Shown here piece by piece: positions 6,137 through 14,556 of a stretch of 20,088 bases of DNA (its first letter is position 1; the number at the start of each line of letters is the position of its first letter). The notes below the pieces were generated by a model, which saw only the letters and a program-made list of their open reading frames with translations, ran no database searches and was not told the DNA's origin. The stretch lies in the NCBI GenBank assembly GCA_002448975.1, contig DKBO01000257.1, positions 1-20,088 of the forward strand. The letters are read 5' to 3'. This DNA is from Nitrospiraceae bacterium UBA6898 (lineage in GTDB: Bacteria; Nitrospirota; Thermodesulfovibrionia; Thermodesulfovibrionales; UBA6898). The position numbers and the translations under genes are program-made.

Positions 6137-7709
6137 AGGTCTTTGGTAGTATAATCTCAAAGGTTGTCTCGATTCCAGCCGTGCTTTCAACCTCCAGCCT
6201 CCCCTTATGCTCTTCGACGATCCTGTATGCTATCGATAACCCAAGGCCTGTCCCTCTCTCCTTTGTCGTATAAAAAGGAAAAAAGATCCTGGACAGTTCA
6301 TCATGGGATATACCGGGACCAGTGTCAGAGAACACAATGGATATCCTGTCAGGAAAATCCTCCGTGGAAACAGTTAATATGCCGCCTTTATCCATTGCCT
6401 CTACAGCATTCGTGCCAAGATTCCAGAAGACCTGACGGATCGATATCGGATCTATCCGGACGGGCAAGGGACCGTCAAATGCCTTCCGTATCCTGATATG
6501 CGGTCCCTCCTGTCCGGTGTTCTCCAGGAGTGACAGCGTGTCTCTGAGCAATCCATGGAGATCCACCTCCTGCAGCTCCAGCGGCCGTGGTCGGGAATAG
6601 GTGAGAAAGTCCGTAACAATGCTATTGAGATGCTGCATTTCGCTGAGAGCAATTTCCATGAGTTTTTCGCGATGCCGTTCGGGTATCTTTCCCTCCTTGA
6701 GCATCTCGATCGATCCTCGGAGCGAGGCAAGAGGGTTGCGGATCTCATGGGCTATACTTGCCGAAAGCTCTCCGATGACTGCCCATTTCTCCCTGTTCTT
6801 CATCTCTTCCTCGAGCTCCATGAGCTTGGTCAGATCCTGAAACACCCCGATATATCCGGTCTCGTTCTCTGCACTGTCCTTCAGCACGGACACGTTGATG
6901 CCGATGATCTTCTTTTCCTGTCCCGGCAGTTGCAATGTTTCCTCATGCCTACCGATCCTGAACGGAAATGTCAGGGAAGGAATGGCCAGCGTTATCTTAT
7001 GTCCAATAACCGCTTCATGGCTCGCCCCAATGATCTTCTCCGCAGCCCTGTTATAGATAAGGACGTTCCCTTCCAGATCGGTCGTAAAGAGACCGCTGGG
7101 CAGACTCTCGATCACTTTCACATTGAAAAGCTCCAGTTCCCTGAGGTGAATATCCTTTTCTTCAAGCCTTTCCTCGGTCTTTTCGATCCGGATCGCCAGG
7201 TAGCCGGTGAGATAGGCAGTGACAAACAATGACACGGTATGGATGAAGATATTATAGATAAACTGCTTTTCCTGCATGACCCCCTGATAGTCCAAGGGCA
7301 GCACGCGGTAAAACTGAAGGTCAAGGAGCGTCCCGTAAAGGATGCTGCCCATGCTCGCGATGACATACCCTGCCCTTCGGTTGAGGACAGTGCTCGAAGA
7401 GATAACAGTGAGAATCAACGTGAATGAGAACCAGCTCTCGATGCCTCCGGTGATATAGATGAGCGCTATCTCCGCGATAACATCAAGAATAAGCTGGATA
7501 TAGGCAAATAGATAGAGACGCCTGACTTTCTGGAGCAAAAGTGCATAACAAATGGTGAGCAGATAGAGGGAAATAATGAAGAGGGATAAGGCCCGGGGAT
7601 TGGGAAAGAATTCAATCCGGGAAAAAAAGGCCGAACCGAGAAGCAGGCTGACAAACAAGGCCCTGAATCCGATCAGGGCCTTGAGTCTGCCAATCAAGGC
7701 ATATGCCAT
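6126..7709 (-). CDS. pilS: PilS-type membrane sensor histidine kinase with PAS domain
   Basis: 527 residues. Residues 1-175 are hydrophobic with about six membrane segments, as in PilS of Pseudomonas. A PAS domain spans about 195-300 (SLPSGLFTTDLEGNVLIYNRA). The dimerisation/phosphoacceptor region has H321 in ASIAHEIRNPLASL. The ATPase has the N box (FWNLGTNAVEAM), DTGPGIS and GTGLGLSIAYRIVEEH. Family knowledge: PilS senses signals at the membrane, including pilin levels, and phosphorylates PilR. It starts 4 bases after the pilC stop and has only a weak ribosome binding site, suggesting coupling. It ends inside the first codons of pilR. Confidence 0.9.
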   Translation of the reverse strand: MAYALIGRLKALIGFRALFVSLLLGSAFFSRIEFFPNPRALSLFIISLYLLTICYALLLQKVRRLYLFAYIQLILDVIAEIALIYITGGIESWFSFTLILTVISSSTVLNRRAGYVIASMGSILYGTLLDLQFYRVLPLDYQGVMQEKQFIYNIFIHTVSLFVTAYLTGYLAIRIEKTEERLEEKDIHLRELELFNVKVIESLPSGLFTTDLEGNVLIYNRAAEKIIGASHEAVIGHKITLAIPSLTFPFRIGRHEETLQLPGQEKKIIGINVSVLKDSAENETGYIGVFQDLTKLMELEEEMKNREKWAVIGELSASIAHEIRNPLASLRGSIEMLKEGKIPERHREKLMEIALSEMQHLNSIVTDFLTYSRPRPLELQEVDLHGLLRDTLSLLENTGQEGPHIRIRKAFDGPLPVRIDPISIRQVFWNLGTNAVEAMDKGGILTVSTEDFPDRISIVFSDTGPGISHDELSRIFFPFYTTKERGTGLGLSIAYRIVEEHKGRLEVESTAGIETTFEIILPKTYAT

Positions 7710-7713
7710 ATGC

Positions 7714-8928
7714 TTATTTTACGAGCGTGATGAGTTTGAATATGGGAAGATACATGGCGACGACAATAAAACCAACCGTACCTCCGAGAAAGACCATAAG
7801 CATCGGCTCCATCATCGAAGTCAGGTTGGCGACCGCATTGTCGACTTCATCATCATAAAAATCTGCTATTTTGGAAAGCATGGCGTCCAGGGCACCGGTC
7901 GATTCTCCAACAGATATCATATGATTAACCATGGGAGGGAAAACGCCGCTTTTCATCAGGGGTTCAGCAATTGTCTTGCCTTCAGAAACAGCCTGGCGAA
8001 TCTCCATGACCGCATATTCGATAACTTTATTGCCCGCTGTTTTTGCGGTTATCTCAAGTCCATCCAGGATCGGAACTCCGCTGCTGATGAGCGTCCCCAA
8101 TGTCCGGGTAAACTTGGCGACCGCCACCTTCCGGAGAAGAATACCAAAGATGGGAAGTTTCAGGAATGCAGCATCTGTCAGCGCCCGCCCTTTTTCCGTT
8201 TTCCGTGTCTGAACAAATGCCACACCAGCCGCAATCAGCAGGATGAGGACGATCAGTCCACCGATTCCCGCAACAAAGTTGCTTATGCTCATAACGAGCT
8301 TTGTGGGAGCGGGCAATGTGCCGCCAAGGGTAGCGAACATTTTCGCAAATGTAGGCACGACAAAGACCATGATGACCGCAATGACGCCTACGGCAATGGT
8401 AGAGACGACGATCGGATAGATCATGGCGCCTTTTACTTTCTTTTTAAGCTTCATCGATTTTTCGATATAGTTAGCCAGCCGGTTGAGGATCGTATCAAGA
8501 ATACCCCCTGACTCGCCCGCAGCTACCATGTTCGCATAGAGGTCTGTAAATACTTTCGGATGTTTCCTGAGCGCATCCGCATACGTAGAGCCGGACTCGA
8601 CATCGCTCTTTATGATGGTTAGAGCCTTTGCCATTGTCTTGCTTTCAACCTGGGTAGAGAGAATGTCCAGAGCCTGGACAAGCGGAAGCCCGGCATCGAT
8701 CATCGTGGCAAACTGCCGCGTGAAAACGACAATATCCTTGTCTTTTACCCCTCCGCCAAAGCTCAGCTTGCCGAGCGCTGAAGTCTTTTCCTTCGGTTTG
8801 ACCAGCGTGGCAGTAATGTTCTTTCTCCGCAGCTGGGCAATTACCTCATCCTTGGAGTTCGCCGTAAGCTCACCGGACTCTACCAGCCCCTTCCCTGTCT
8901 TGCCTGACCATTCAAATATCGTTGCCAT
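7714..8928 (-). CDS. pilC: PilC, type IV pilus inner-membrane platform protein
   Basis: 404 residues, the usual size. An N-terminal cytoplasmic segment (ATIFEWSGKTGKG, QLRRKNITATLVKP) is followed by two T2SSF domains: about 70-190 (FTRQFATMIDAGLPLVQAL) and about 270-395 (FTRTLGTLISSGVPILDGL). Membrane segments lie near 170-190, 220-240 and 375-400. Family knowledge: the platform on which PilB and PilT act to extend and retract the pilus. A strong GGGAGGTGAT site precedes ATG 8928. It lies 6 bases after pilT and 4 before pilS. Confidence 0.95.
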   Translation of the reverse strand: MATIFEWSGKTGKGLVESGELTANSKDEVIAQLRRKNITATLVKPKEKTSALGKLSFGGGVKDKDIVVFTRQFATMIDAGLPLVQALDILSTQVESKTMAKALTIIKSDVESGSTYADALRKHPKVFTDLYANMVAAGESGGILDTILNRLANYIEKSMKLKKKVKGAMIYPIVVSTIAVGVIAVIMVFVVPTFAKMFATLGGTLPAPTKLVMSISNFVAGIGGLIVLILLIAAGVAFVQTRKTEKGRALTDAAFLKLPIFGILLRKVAVAKFTRTLGTLISSGVPILDGLEITAKTAGNKVIEYAVMEIRQAVSEGKTIAEPLMKSGVFPPMVNHMISVGESTGALDAMLSKIADFYDDEVDNAVANLTSMMEPMLMVFLGGTVGFIVVAMYLPIFKLITLVK

Positions 8929-8934
8929 TTGCTA

Positions 8935-10026
8935 TCACCTCCCGCGCGCAGAGGGCGCAGAACTGAGCCTCTGCAGCATCGTGATTATTTCATCAGGTAC
9001 CGGCGACCTGCCTACGGCATCCTCATATGAGATATGCCCCTTTGTATAGAGTTCTACAAGAGACTGATTCATCGTCTGCATGCCGAAGCGCGACTGCCCC
9101 GTCTGCATCGAGGAATAGATCTGGTGGATCTTGTCCTCCCGGATAAGGTTCCTGATCGCAGGGTTCGGTACGAGCAGCTCGATCGCAAGAGCCCTTCCCT
9201 TGCCGGATTTCTTTGCAATCAGCTGCTGTGACAATATTCCCTCGAGAACAAACGAGAGCTGGACGCGAATCTGCTCCTGCTGATGGGGAGGGAAAACATC
9301 AATAATACGGTTGATGGTCTGCACCGCCGAATTGGTATGCAAGGTTGCAAGGGTAAGGTGGCCTGTCTCGGAAACCGTGAGGGCAGCCTCTATGGTCTCG
9401 AGGTCTCTCATCTCGCCAATAAGCACGACATCGGGGTCCTGTCGCAGAACATATCTGAGCGCAGCCTTGAACGAAGAGGTATCAGCATGCACCTCTCGCT
9501 GGTTTATGAGACATTTCTTATGCCCATGAAGGTATTCGATAGGGTCTTCAACCGTTATGATATGGTCATACCGCTCCGAGTTGATCCTGTCGACCATCGC
9601 GGCAAGGGTCGTTGATTTACCGCTGCCCGTAGGTCCGGTAACCAGGATAAGCCCGCGGGGCTTCTTGACCAGATCGTTCACGATCTCAGGCAACCCAAGA
9701 TCCTGAAAGGTCCTTATTTCAAAGGGTATGGTCCTGAATGCACCGGCAACCGCACCACGCTGCATAAAGACATTGCCCCTGAACCTGCTGAGCCCTTTTA
9801 CGCCAAAAGAAAGGTCAAGCTCGTTGTTCTCTTCGAACTTGTGCTTTTGGGCATCCGTCAGAATACTATAGCAGAGAGACTTGGTCTCGACAGGAGTCAG
9901 CGGCGGATGGTCAAGAGGGATGAGCTTGCCGTCTACCCTAAGCCTTGGTGGGCTGCCAGTCGTGATATGGAGGTCCGACGCTCCTTTCTCTATCATGACT
10001 TTGAGCAGATCGTAAATCGTCGCCAT
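8935..10026 (-). CDS. pilT: PilT, type IV pilus retraction ATPase
   Basis: 363 residues. N-terminal PAS-like domain (GASDLHITTGSPPRLRVDG), Walker A GPTGSGKS at 131-138, Asp box, Walker B DPDVVLIGEMRD, His box TGHLTLATLHT, and the AIRNLIRE motif that is required for retraction in PilT. Family knowledge: a cytoplasmic hexamer that depolymerises pili. ATG 10026 follows AGGAG; the gene starts 11 bases after pilB. There is no MshEN domain, unlike PilB, so only extension would be under the proposed nucleotide control. Confidence 0.95.
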   Translation of the reverse strand: MATIYDLLKVMIEKGASDLHITTGSPPRLRVDGKLIPLDHPPLTPVETKSLCYSILTDAQKHKFEENNELDLSFGVKGLSRFRGNVFMQRGAVAGAFRTIPFEIRTFQDLGLPEIVNDLVKKPRGLILVTGPTGSGKSTTLAAMVDRINSERYDHIITVEDPIEYLHGHKKCLINQREVHADTSSFKAALRYVLRQDPDVVLIGEMRDLETIEAALTVSETGHLTLATLHTNSAVQTINRIIDVFPPHQQEQIRVQLSFVLEGILSQQLIAKKSGKGRALAIELLVPNPAIRNLIREDKIHQIYSSMQTGQSRFGMQTMNQSLVELYTKGHISYEDAVGRSPVPDEIITMLQRLSSAPSARGR

Positions 10027-10037
10027 TCAGTTCTCCT

Positions 10038-11870
10038 TTAGTCTTCAAACGTAACGCGTAATACTTCATCTATAGTAGTTACGCCTTCCACGATTTTTGT
10101 CTTACCACTCATTCTCAGGGTCTTCATGCCGAGCCGGATTGCAGCCTTTTTTATTTCCGCAGTGGACGCACCTTCAAGTACCAGTTCCTTGATCTCGTCT
10201 TTAATGAGCATGACCTCATAGAGAGCAACCCTACCTTTATATCCCGTGTTATTACAGGCTGGACATCCCCTTCCCTTAAAAACCTTTATGCTGCGTGCCT
10301 CTTCCTCGCCAAAGCCGATCTTTACCAGCGCCTGGGGAGGGATAGGGTCTTCCATTTTACACTGTGCGCATATTCTTCTTGCAAGCCTCTGTGCAAGGAT
10401 AAGGACAACCGCGGAAGAAACCAGAAATGGTTCGATACCCATATTCAAAAGCCGGCTTATCGTTCCGGGAGCATCATTCGTATGAAGGGTGCTTAAGACA
10501 AGGTGGCCGGTAAGCGCCGCCTTGACGCCGATTTCTGCGGTCTCAAAGTCTCTGATCTCACCGACCATGATGATGTCAGGGTCCTGCCGGAGAAAAGATC
10601 TCAGCGATGCTGCAAAGGTGAGGCCTATCTCTTCCCTGACTTGGACCTGATTGATGCCCATGAAGTTGAATTCAACAGGGTCTTCAGCGGTCATAATGTT
10701 CGTATCCGGTTTGTTCAGATGATTCAGTGCAGAATAGAGAGTCGTGGTCTTGCCGCTGCCCGTAGGTCCCGTGACCAGAATCATTCCGTACGGTTTATTG
10801 AGCGCCTCCATAAAGTCGTCCATTGCAGCCTGCTCAAAACCCAGTTTGGTAAGATCGACCTGCAGGTTGCCCTTGTCAAGAAGCCTGAGGACCGTTTTTT
10901 CCCCGAAGAGGCAGGGAAGAACAGAGACGCGGAAGTCTATGTCGCGCTTTTTTCCGAGCTTCAGCTTGATCCTGCCGTCCTGGGGCAGCCTCCTCTCTGC
11001 AATATCGAGTTTTGACATGATCTTGATCCTGGAGGTCAGCGCTGCCCTGATCTTGGTAGGAAGATTCATAACCGTATACATAACACCGTCCACACGGTAC
11101 CGTACCCGGAGAGATTGTTCATAGGGTTCAACATGGATGTCGCTCGCACCTGATTTGATTGCGTTGACGAAAATACCGTTCACCAGCTTCACAATTGGCG
11201 CTTCAACTTCCTTGACGACCTCGGCATCCTCTTTTTCCTCCATAACGTCCACGCCGTCAAGAGCGCTGCCGACAATCGAATCGAAATCATCGACACTGAC
11301 CTGGGGGCCCTCATCCGCCCCGCCAAAAGCATCTGCACCGGTGTTCAGATCTTCATCGCTCAGCGTGTAGTCCTTTGCCTGAAGGATTGCTGATGCTGAG
11401 GCCTTAGGCTGAGGTGATGTGGCTGTCGCAAGGACATTCTCTCCCCTGCCTAGATAATAGGAGGTAATAGCGCCAACGATAGCACTCTCGGTAGATACCA
11501 CCACTTCGACGTTATACCCGGTCATGAACTTGACGTCATCAATGGCAAAAACATTCGAAGGGTCTGCCATCGCAATAGTCAAGGTCGCCCCGACCCTCGC
11601 AACCGGCATAATAAGGTACTTTTTTGCCATGTCAGCAGGTATGAGCTTGAGGACCGCAGCATCTATTTTGTATTCAGTAAGGTTTATGGCAGGGACACCA
11701 TACTGCTTGCTCAGAAAAGCGACAAGTTTCTCTTCGGTAATGAAGCCAAGCTTGACAAGATTTGTGCCGAGCCTTCCCCCCTCTTTTTTTTGGGTATTGA
11801 GGGCTTGTTTCAGTTGTTCTTCCGTAATAATGCTCGAAGCTATCAGAATTTGCCCCAGTTTAACAGCCAT
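10038..11870 (-). CDS. pilB: PilB, type IV pilus extension ATPase with MshEN domain
   Basis: 610 residues from ATG 11870; a longer frame to 11912 adds 14 residues unlike the family and would start upstream of the predicted transcript. Two MshEN motifs at K4-Q27 and R33-Q56 are joined by KKEGG, the spacing of the c-di-GMP-binding MshE domain. A linker rich in acidic residues spans 165-220. The ATPase has GASDIHVEP, Walker A GPTGSGKT at 368-375, Walker B DIIMVGEIRD and His box TGHLVLSTLHT. C501, C504, C536 and C539 form the zinc site typical of PilB/GspE. Family knowledge: it powers pilus polymerisation. First gene of the operon. No Shine-Dalgarno is visible, and the promoter ends six bases before ATG, so the mRNA is probably leaderless. 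Confidence 0.95.
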   Translation of the reverse strand: MAVKLGQILIASSIITEEQLKQALNTQKKEGGRLGTNLVKLGFITEEKLVAFLSKQYGVPAINLTEYKIDAAVLKLIPADMAKKYLIMPVARVGATLTIAMADPSNVFAIDDVKFMTGYNVEVVVSTESAIVGAITSYYLGRGENVLATATSPQPKASASAILQAKDYTLSDEDLNTGADAFGGADEGPQVSVDDFDSIVGSALDGVDVMEEKEDAEVVKEVEAPIVKLVNGIFVNAIKSGASDIHVEPYEQSLRVRYRVDGVMYTVMNLPTKIRAALTSRIKIMSKLDIAERRLPQDGRIKLKLGKKRDIDFRVSVLPCLFGEKTVLRLLDKGNLQVDLTKLGFEQAAMDDFMEALNKPYGMILVTGPTGSGKTTTLYSALNHLNKPDTNIMTAEDPVEFNFMGINQVQVREEIGLTFAASLRSFLRQDPDIIMVGEIRDFETAEIGVKAALTGHLVLSTLHTNDAPGTISRLLNMGIEPFLVSSAVVLILAQRLARRICAQCKMEDPIPPQALVKIGFGEEEARSIKVFKGRGCPACNNTGYKGRVALYEVMLIKDEIKELVLEGASTAEIKKAAIRLGMKTLRMSGKTKIVEGVTTIDEVLRVTFED

Positions 11871-11876
11871 ATGACT

Positions 11877-11905
11877 AAAATATATCAAAATATACTTCTT
11901 GTCAA
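11877..11905 (-). promoter_or_regulatory. Promoter of the pil operon, probably leaderless transcript
   Basis: On the minus strand, TTGACA (11900-11905), a 17-base spacer and TATTTT (11877-11882). Six bases (AGTCAT) separate the -10 from ATG 11870, so transcription would begin at or within a base or two of the start codon. A TATATT two bases further upstream gives nearly the same result. No sigma-54 site was seen here, so PilR probably does not drive this promoter. Confidence 0.6.
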
Positions 11906-12114
11906 CAACCAAACTTATAATAAAAATTATCGCATTCCAAGAAAATCTTAAAGCATTTCTTTATATTAAAATCATCTTCTTTTTATGCGGAAAATAAGAT
12001 AAAATAATTGACAGTATTGTTCTGTCTCTGTGAACATTAATTCCTTCTTAAGCCCTTGGGCTAACTCATTGAAATGGTTCTATAATATTATAAATTATAG
12101 TATAAATTCATGTT

Positions 12115-12534
12115 ATGAACAGCAACCACTATAGAAAAACCCCTGCCCCTGAAGACCTTGAGCGGGCCGAAAGGCTCCGGGAGGTAATGGAAGCTCTCTG
12201 TGAACTTAACAATCACGTGCCGATAATCGTTGAAGGGAAGAAAGACGCTTTAGCCCTCAGAAAACTCGGCTTAGCAGGAGAGATCATAGCGCTCCATGGC
12301 GGCAAAGGGCTTTATGAGTTTTCTGAAAAAATTGCGGAGCAGTTCCCCACGATAGTCTTACTGCTTGACTGGGATGCGAAAGGGGAAGCCCTGTTCAAGT
12401 CCCTTTCTGCCAATCTGCGTACACACTGGGAAGAATTTTCAGCCTTCAGAGAACTGCTCAAAATGATCTGTCAGAAGGACATTAAGGATGTTGAAAGCAT
12501 CCCCTCTTTGCTCATGAGGCTGGAAGGGAGATGA
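12115..12534 (+). CDS. Small TOPRIM-domain protein
   Basis: 139 residues. It has the two TOPRIM catalytic signatures: I-I-V-E-G-K-K-D with the conserved Glu at 40, and L-L-L-D-W-D with D85 and D87. Family knowledge: stand-alone small TOPRIM proteins relate to the RNase M5 and DnaG catalytic core and bind Mg2+ for nucleic-acid cleavage or phosphotransfer; the substrate of this group is not established here. Residues 1-32 are charged and probably helical. It is the first gene of a plus-strand run and is followed 7 bases later by a YraN-like gene. The upstream DNA is very AT-rich and has no ribosome binding site before ATG 12115. TATAAA at 12101-12106 lies eight bases before it, so a near-leaderless transcript is possible. 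Confidence 0.75.
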   Translation: MNSNHYRKTPAPEDLERAERLREVMEALCELNNHVPIIVEGKKDALALRKLGLAGEIIALHGGKGLYEFSEKIAEQFPTIVLLLDWDAKGEALFKSLSANLRTHWEEFSAFRELLKMICQKDIKDVESIPSLLMRLEGR

Positions 12535-12541
12535 TGACACC

Positions 12542-12889
12542 ATGAAGAACCTCGGAAGAATAGGGGAAGAACTCGCCGCAGCCCTTTGTTCTGATAGGGG
12601 ACTCTTGATCCTTGAGATGAACCACCGCACACCATCGGGTGAAATTGATATCATTGCAAAAGATGGAGATGTGCTTGTTTTTATTGAAGTAAAGACAAGG
12701 ACAGGGGATGTCTATGGCGCCCCCTTTGAGGCGGTTACCAGAAGAAAGCGGGCGAAGATACGAACTGTTGCCTTGAGTTATATGAAGAGGTTTAGGAAAG
12801 AAGTACCGGTCCGCTTCGACGTCATTAGCGTTTCAATGCAGGGTGGCAAACCGTCCCTTGAGTATATTCAGGACGCGTTCGAGGTTTGA
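12542..12889 (+). CDS. YraN/UPF0102 family nuclease-like protein
   Basis: 115 residues, the family's normal size. Start region K-N-L-G-R-I-G-E-E-L-A-A with conserved Glu, then the PD-(D/E)xK-like core: GEIDIIA with E34 and D36, and VFIEVKTR with E49 and K51. Family knowledge: restriction-endonuclease-like fold with no firmly established role; often placed near rnhB or DNA maintenance genes. GGGAGA about 10 bases upstream serves as ribosome binding site, overlapping the end of the TOPRIM gene. The pair is probably co-transcribed, which puts two metal-dependent nucleic-acid enzymes side by side. Confidence 0.85.
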   Translation: MKNLGRIGEELAAALCSDRGLLILEMNHRTPSGEIDIIAKDGDVLVFIEVKTRTGDVYGAPFEAVTRRKRAKIRTVALSYMKRFRKEVPVRFDVISVSMQGGKPSLEYIQDAFEV

Positions 12890-12902
12890 GGTCTTCTTTT
12901 GT

Positions 12903-12930
12903 TTGACTCTCGTTCACCAAATTTTATAAA
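12903..12930 (+). promoter_or_regulatory. Possible promoter of the S1-domain gene
   Basis: TTGACT (12903-12908), a 16-base spacer and TATAAA (12925-12930), in the 134-base gap between the YraN-like gene and the S1 gene. It would give an untranslated leader of roughly 85 bases. No obvious structured element is seen in that leader. Confidence 0.5.
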
Positions 12931-13023
12931 ATGGTTGTGAAGACTGGTTACCCGCCAAACTGTTAATCCAAAAGTATACAGTACGGGCATACATCCTAAA
13001 TCACATTGAGAGGTTACGCGCGC

Positions 13024-14508
13024 ATGAACACAGAATCAGCAGAAAATATTCCCTCAGACAATAATGATGTGACCTCTTCCGGTTCTCCGGCAGAGAGCTT
13101 TGCCGATTTATTCGAGAAGAGCAACAAGCAGGTGGTCAGATTTTCCCCCGGTCAAAAGATAAAAGCAAGGATTGTCAGCATCTCCGGGGATCTCGCGTTC
13201 ATAGACCTTGGAGACAAAAGTGAAGGCGCTATCAGCGTGAGTGAATTCAGAGATAAAGAAGGCAATGCGCAGGTAAAGCCGGGCGACGAGTTTGAAGCAT
13301 TTTTTGTCTCTGTCGAAAACGGCATCCGGAAGTTCACAACACTGATACGCGGCTACTCTGCGATAAGCCTCAAGAACATCAGGGATGCCTTCGAGGCTGA
13401 GATCCCTGTCCAGGGCGAGATAAAACGTGAAGTAAAAGGTGGCTTTGAGGTACTTGTAGGCGATGTGCGCTGCTTCTGCCCTTTTTCCCAGATAGACCTT
13501 AAAGGTGGTCGCGAAGGAGGTATTTACCTCGGCAGGACCTTCCCGTTCAAGGTGCTTGAATTTGAGGAAAATGGCAAGAATATTATCCTGTCCCGCCGCT
13601 CGCTCCTGGAACAGGAAAAGGCGGAAAAAGTAGAGAAGCTGAAAGCGTCGCTTCAAACAGGCATGGAAGTCACCGGAACTGTCCGCTCAGTCCTGAATTT
13701 CGGTGCATTCGTAGACCTGGGAGGAATTGATGGTCTGATACCGGCGAGTGAGATTTCCTGGGCGCGTAACGAACGTCCTTCAGATATCCTTTCCCTTGGA
13801 CAGCAGGTCACCGCGAGAATCCTTTCTCTTGACTGGGGGAACAACAAGCTTAGCCTGAGCCTCAAGGCAATGCAACCTGATCCCTGGTCAAGTGTTGCTG
13901 CCACTTATGCGGAGGGAAGCCGTGTGAGCGGCAAAGTCGTCCGTCTTACACCATTCGGGGCCTTCGTAAACCTTGAGCCAGGCATTGATGGTCTGATCCA
14001 TATTTCTAACCTCGGCACGGGAAGAAGGATCAATCATCCGAAAGAGGTGGTAGAGGTGGGCCAGACCCTGGAAGCCTATGTCCTCTCAGTTGACACGGAT
14101 AACCGAAAGATATCTCTTTCCATCAACCCCAAGGTAGAGCCTGAGAAGATTACGCTTCCCAGCGTTGGTGAGATCCTTGAAGGCAAGGTCGAGAAGATCA
14201 TGCCGTTCGGGGTCTTCGTAAAACTTAAGAACGGTCTTACAGGCCTTGTCCCGAACAGTGAGATGGCTACGGCACAGGGATCTGACCATAAAAAAACGTT
14301 TCCCGAGGGGGCCGACATAAAGGTTGCGGTCATCGAGATCGACACTGACAACAATAAGGTCAAGTTGAGCAGAAAGGCTGCAATGGACATGGCAGTAAAG
14401 CAGGAGTATGAGGAATACCTTACTGAGTCCCGGCAGACTGACAGCTCATCCGGCGGCCTTGGAACGCTGGGTGACCTTCTCAAGGCAAAAATGGAGGGGA
14501 AAAAATAG
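13024..14508 (+). CDS. S1-domain RNA-binding protein, ribosomal protein S1-like (five S1 domains)
   Basis: 494 residues from ATG 13024, which has GAGAGG about ten bases upstream; a TTG at 13006 would overlap that site. Five S1 domains lie at about 42-109, 124-193, 212-281, 298-368 and 382-452. The last three are clear (FGAFVDL, IDGLIP; FGAFVNL, IDGLIH; FGVFVKL, LTGLVP). The first two are more diverged, as in ribosomal S1, where they dock to the ribosome. Family knowledge: S1 holds mRNA on the 30S subunit; six domains are usual in Proteobacteria, four to five elsewhere. A Gly-Leu-rich tail with a LGTLGDLLKAK motif is also seen in other bacterial S1 homologues. Whether this is the sole rpsA of the genome or a paralogue cannot be told. 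Confidence 0.85.
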   Translation: MNTESAENIPSDNNDVTSSGSPAESFADLFEKSNKQVVRFSPGQKIKARIVSISGDLAFIDLGDKSEGAISVSEFRDKEGNAQVKPGDEFEAFFVSVENGIRKFTTLIRGYSAISLKNIRDAFEAEIPVQGEIKREVKGGFEVLVGDVRCFCPFSQIDLKGGREGGIYLGRTFPFKVLEFEENGKNIILSRRSLLEQEKAEKVEKLKASLQTGMEVTGTVRSVLNFGAFVDLGGIDGLIPASEISWARNERPSDILSLGQQVTARILSLDWGNNKLSLSLKAMQPDPWSSVAATYAEGSRVSGKVVRLTPFGAFVNLEPGIDGLIHISNLGTGRRINHPKEVVEVGQTLEAYVLSVDTDNRKISLSINPKVEPEKITLPSVGEILEGKVEKIMPFGVFVKLKNGLTGLVPNSEMATAQGSDHKKTFPEGADIKVAVIEIDTDNNKVKLSRKAAMDMAVKQEYEEYLTESRQTDSSSGGLGTLGDLLKAKMEGKK

Positions 14509-14556
14509 GTTTCTGTTTCAGGTGCAGGGTTCCCTACGATGTCGCTGAGTTGCCGG

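Noticed and set aside
6555..7232. 225-codon plus-strand ORF opposite pilS
   Set aside because: Antisense shadow of a clear histidine kinase frame.
7576..8511. 311-codon plus-strand ORF opposite pilS/pilC
   Set aside because: It is antisense to two well-supported pilus genes, very rich in charged residues and His, with no domain and no upstream signal.
12008..12106. TTGACA at 12008-12013 and several TATAAT-like boxes before the TOPRIM gene
   Set aside because: No -35 and -10 pair has acceptable spacing, and the region is so AT-rich that such boxes arise by chance; no single promoter can be chosen.
11871..12114. Sigma-54 promoter for the pil operon, expected because PilR is encoded in it
   Set aside because: No GG-N10-GC type site with the usual flanks was found on the minus strand; a sigma-70-type site fits instead.
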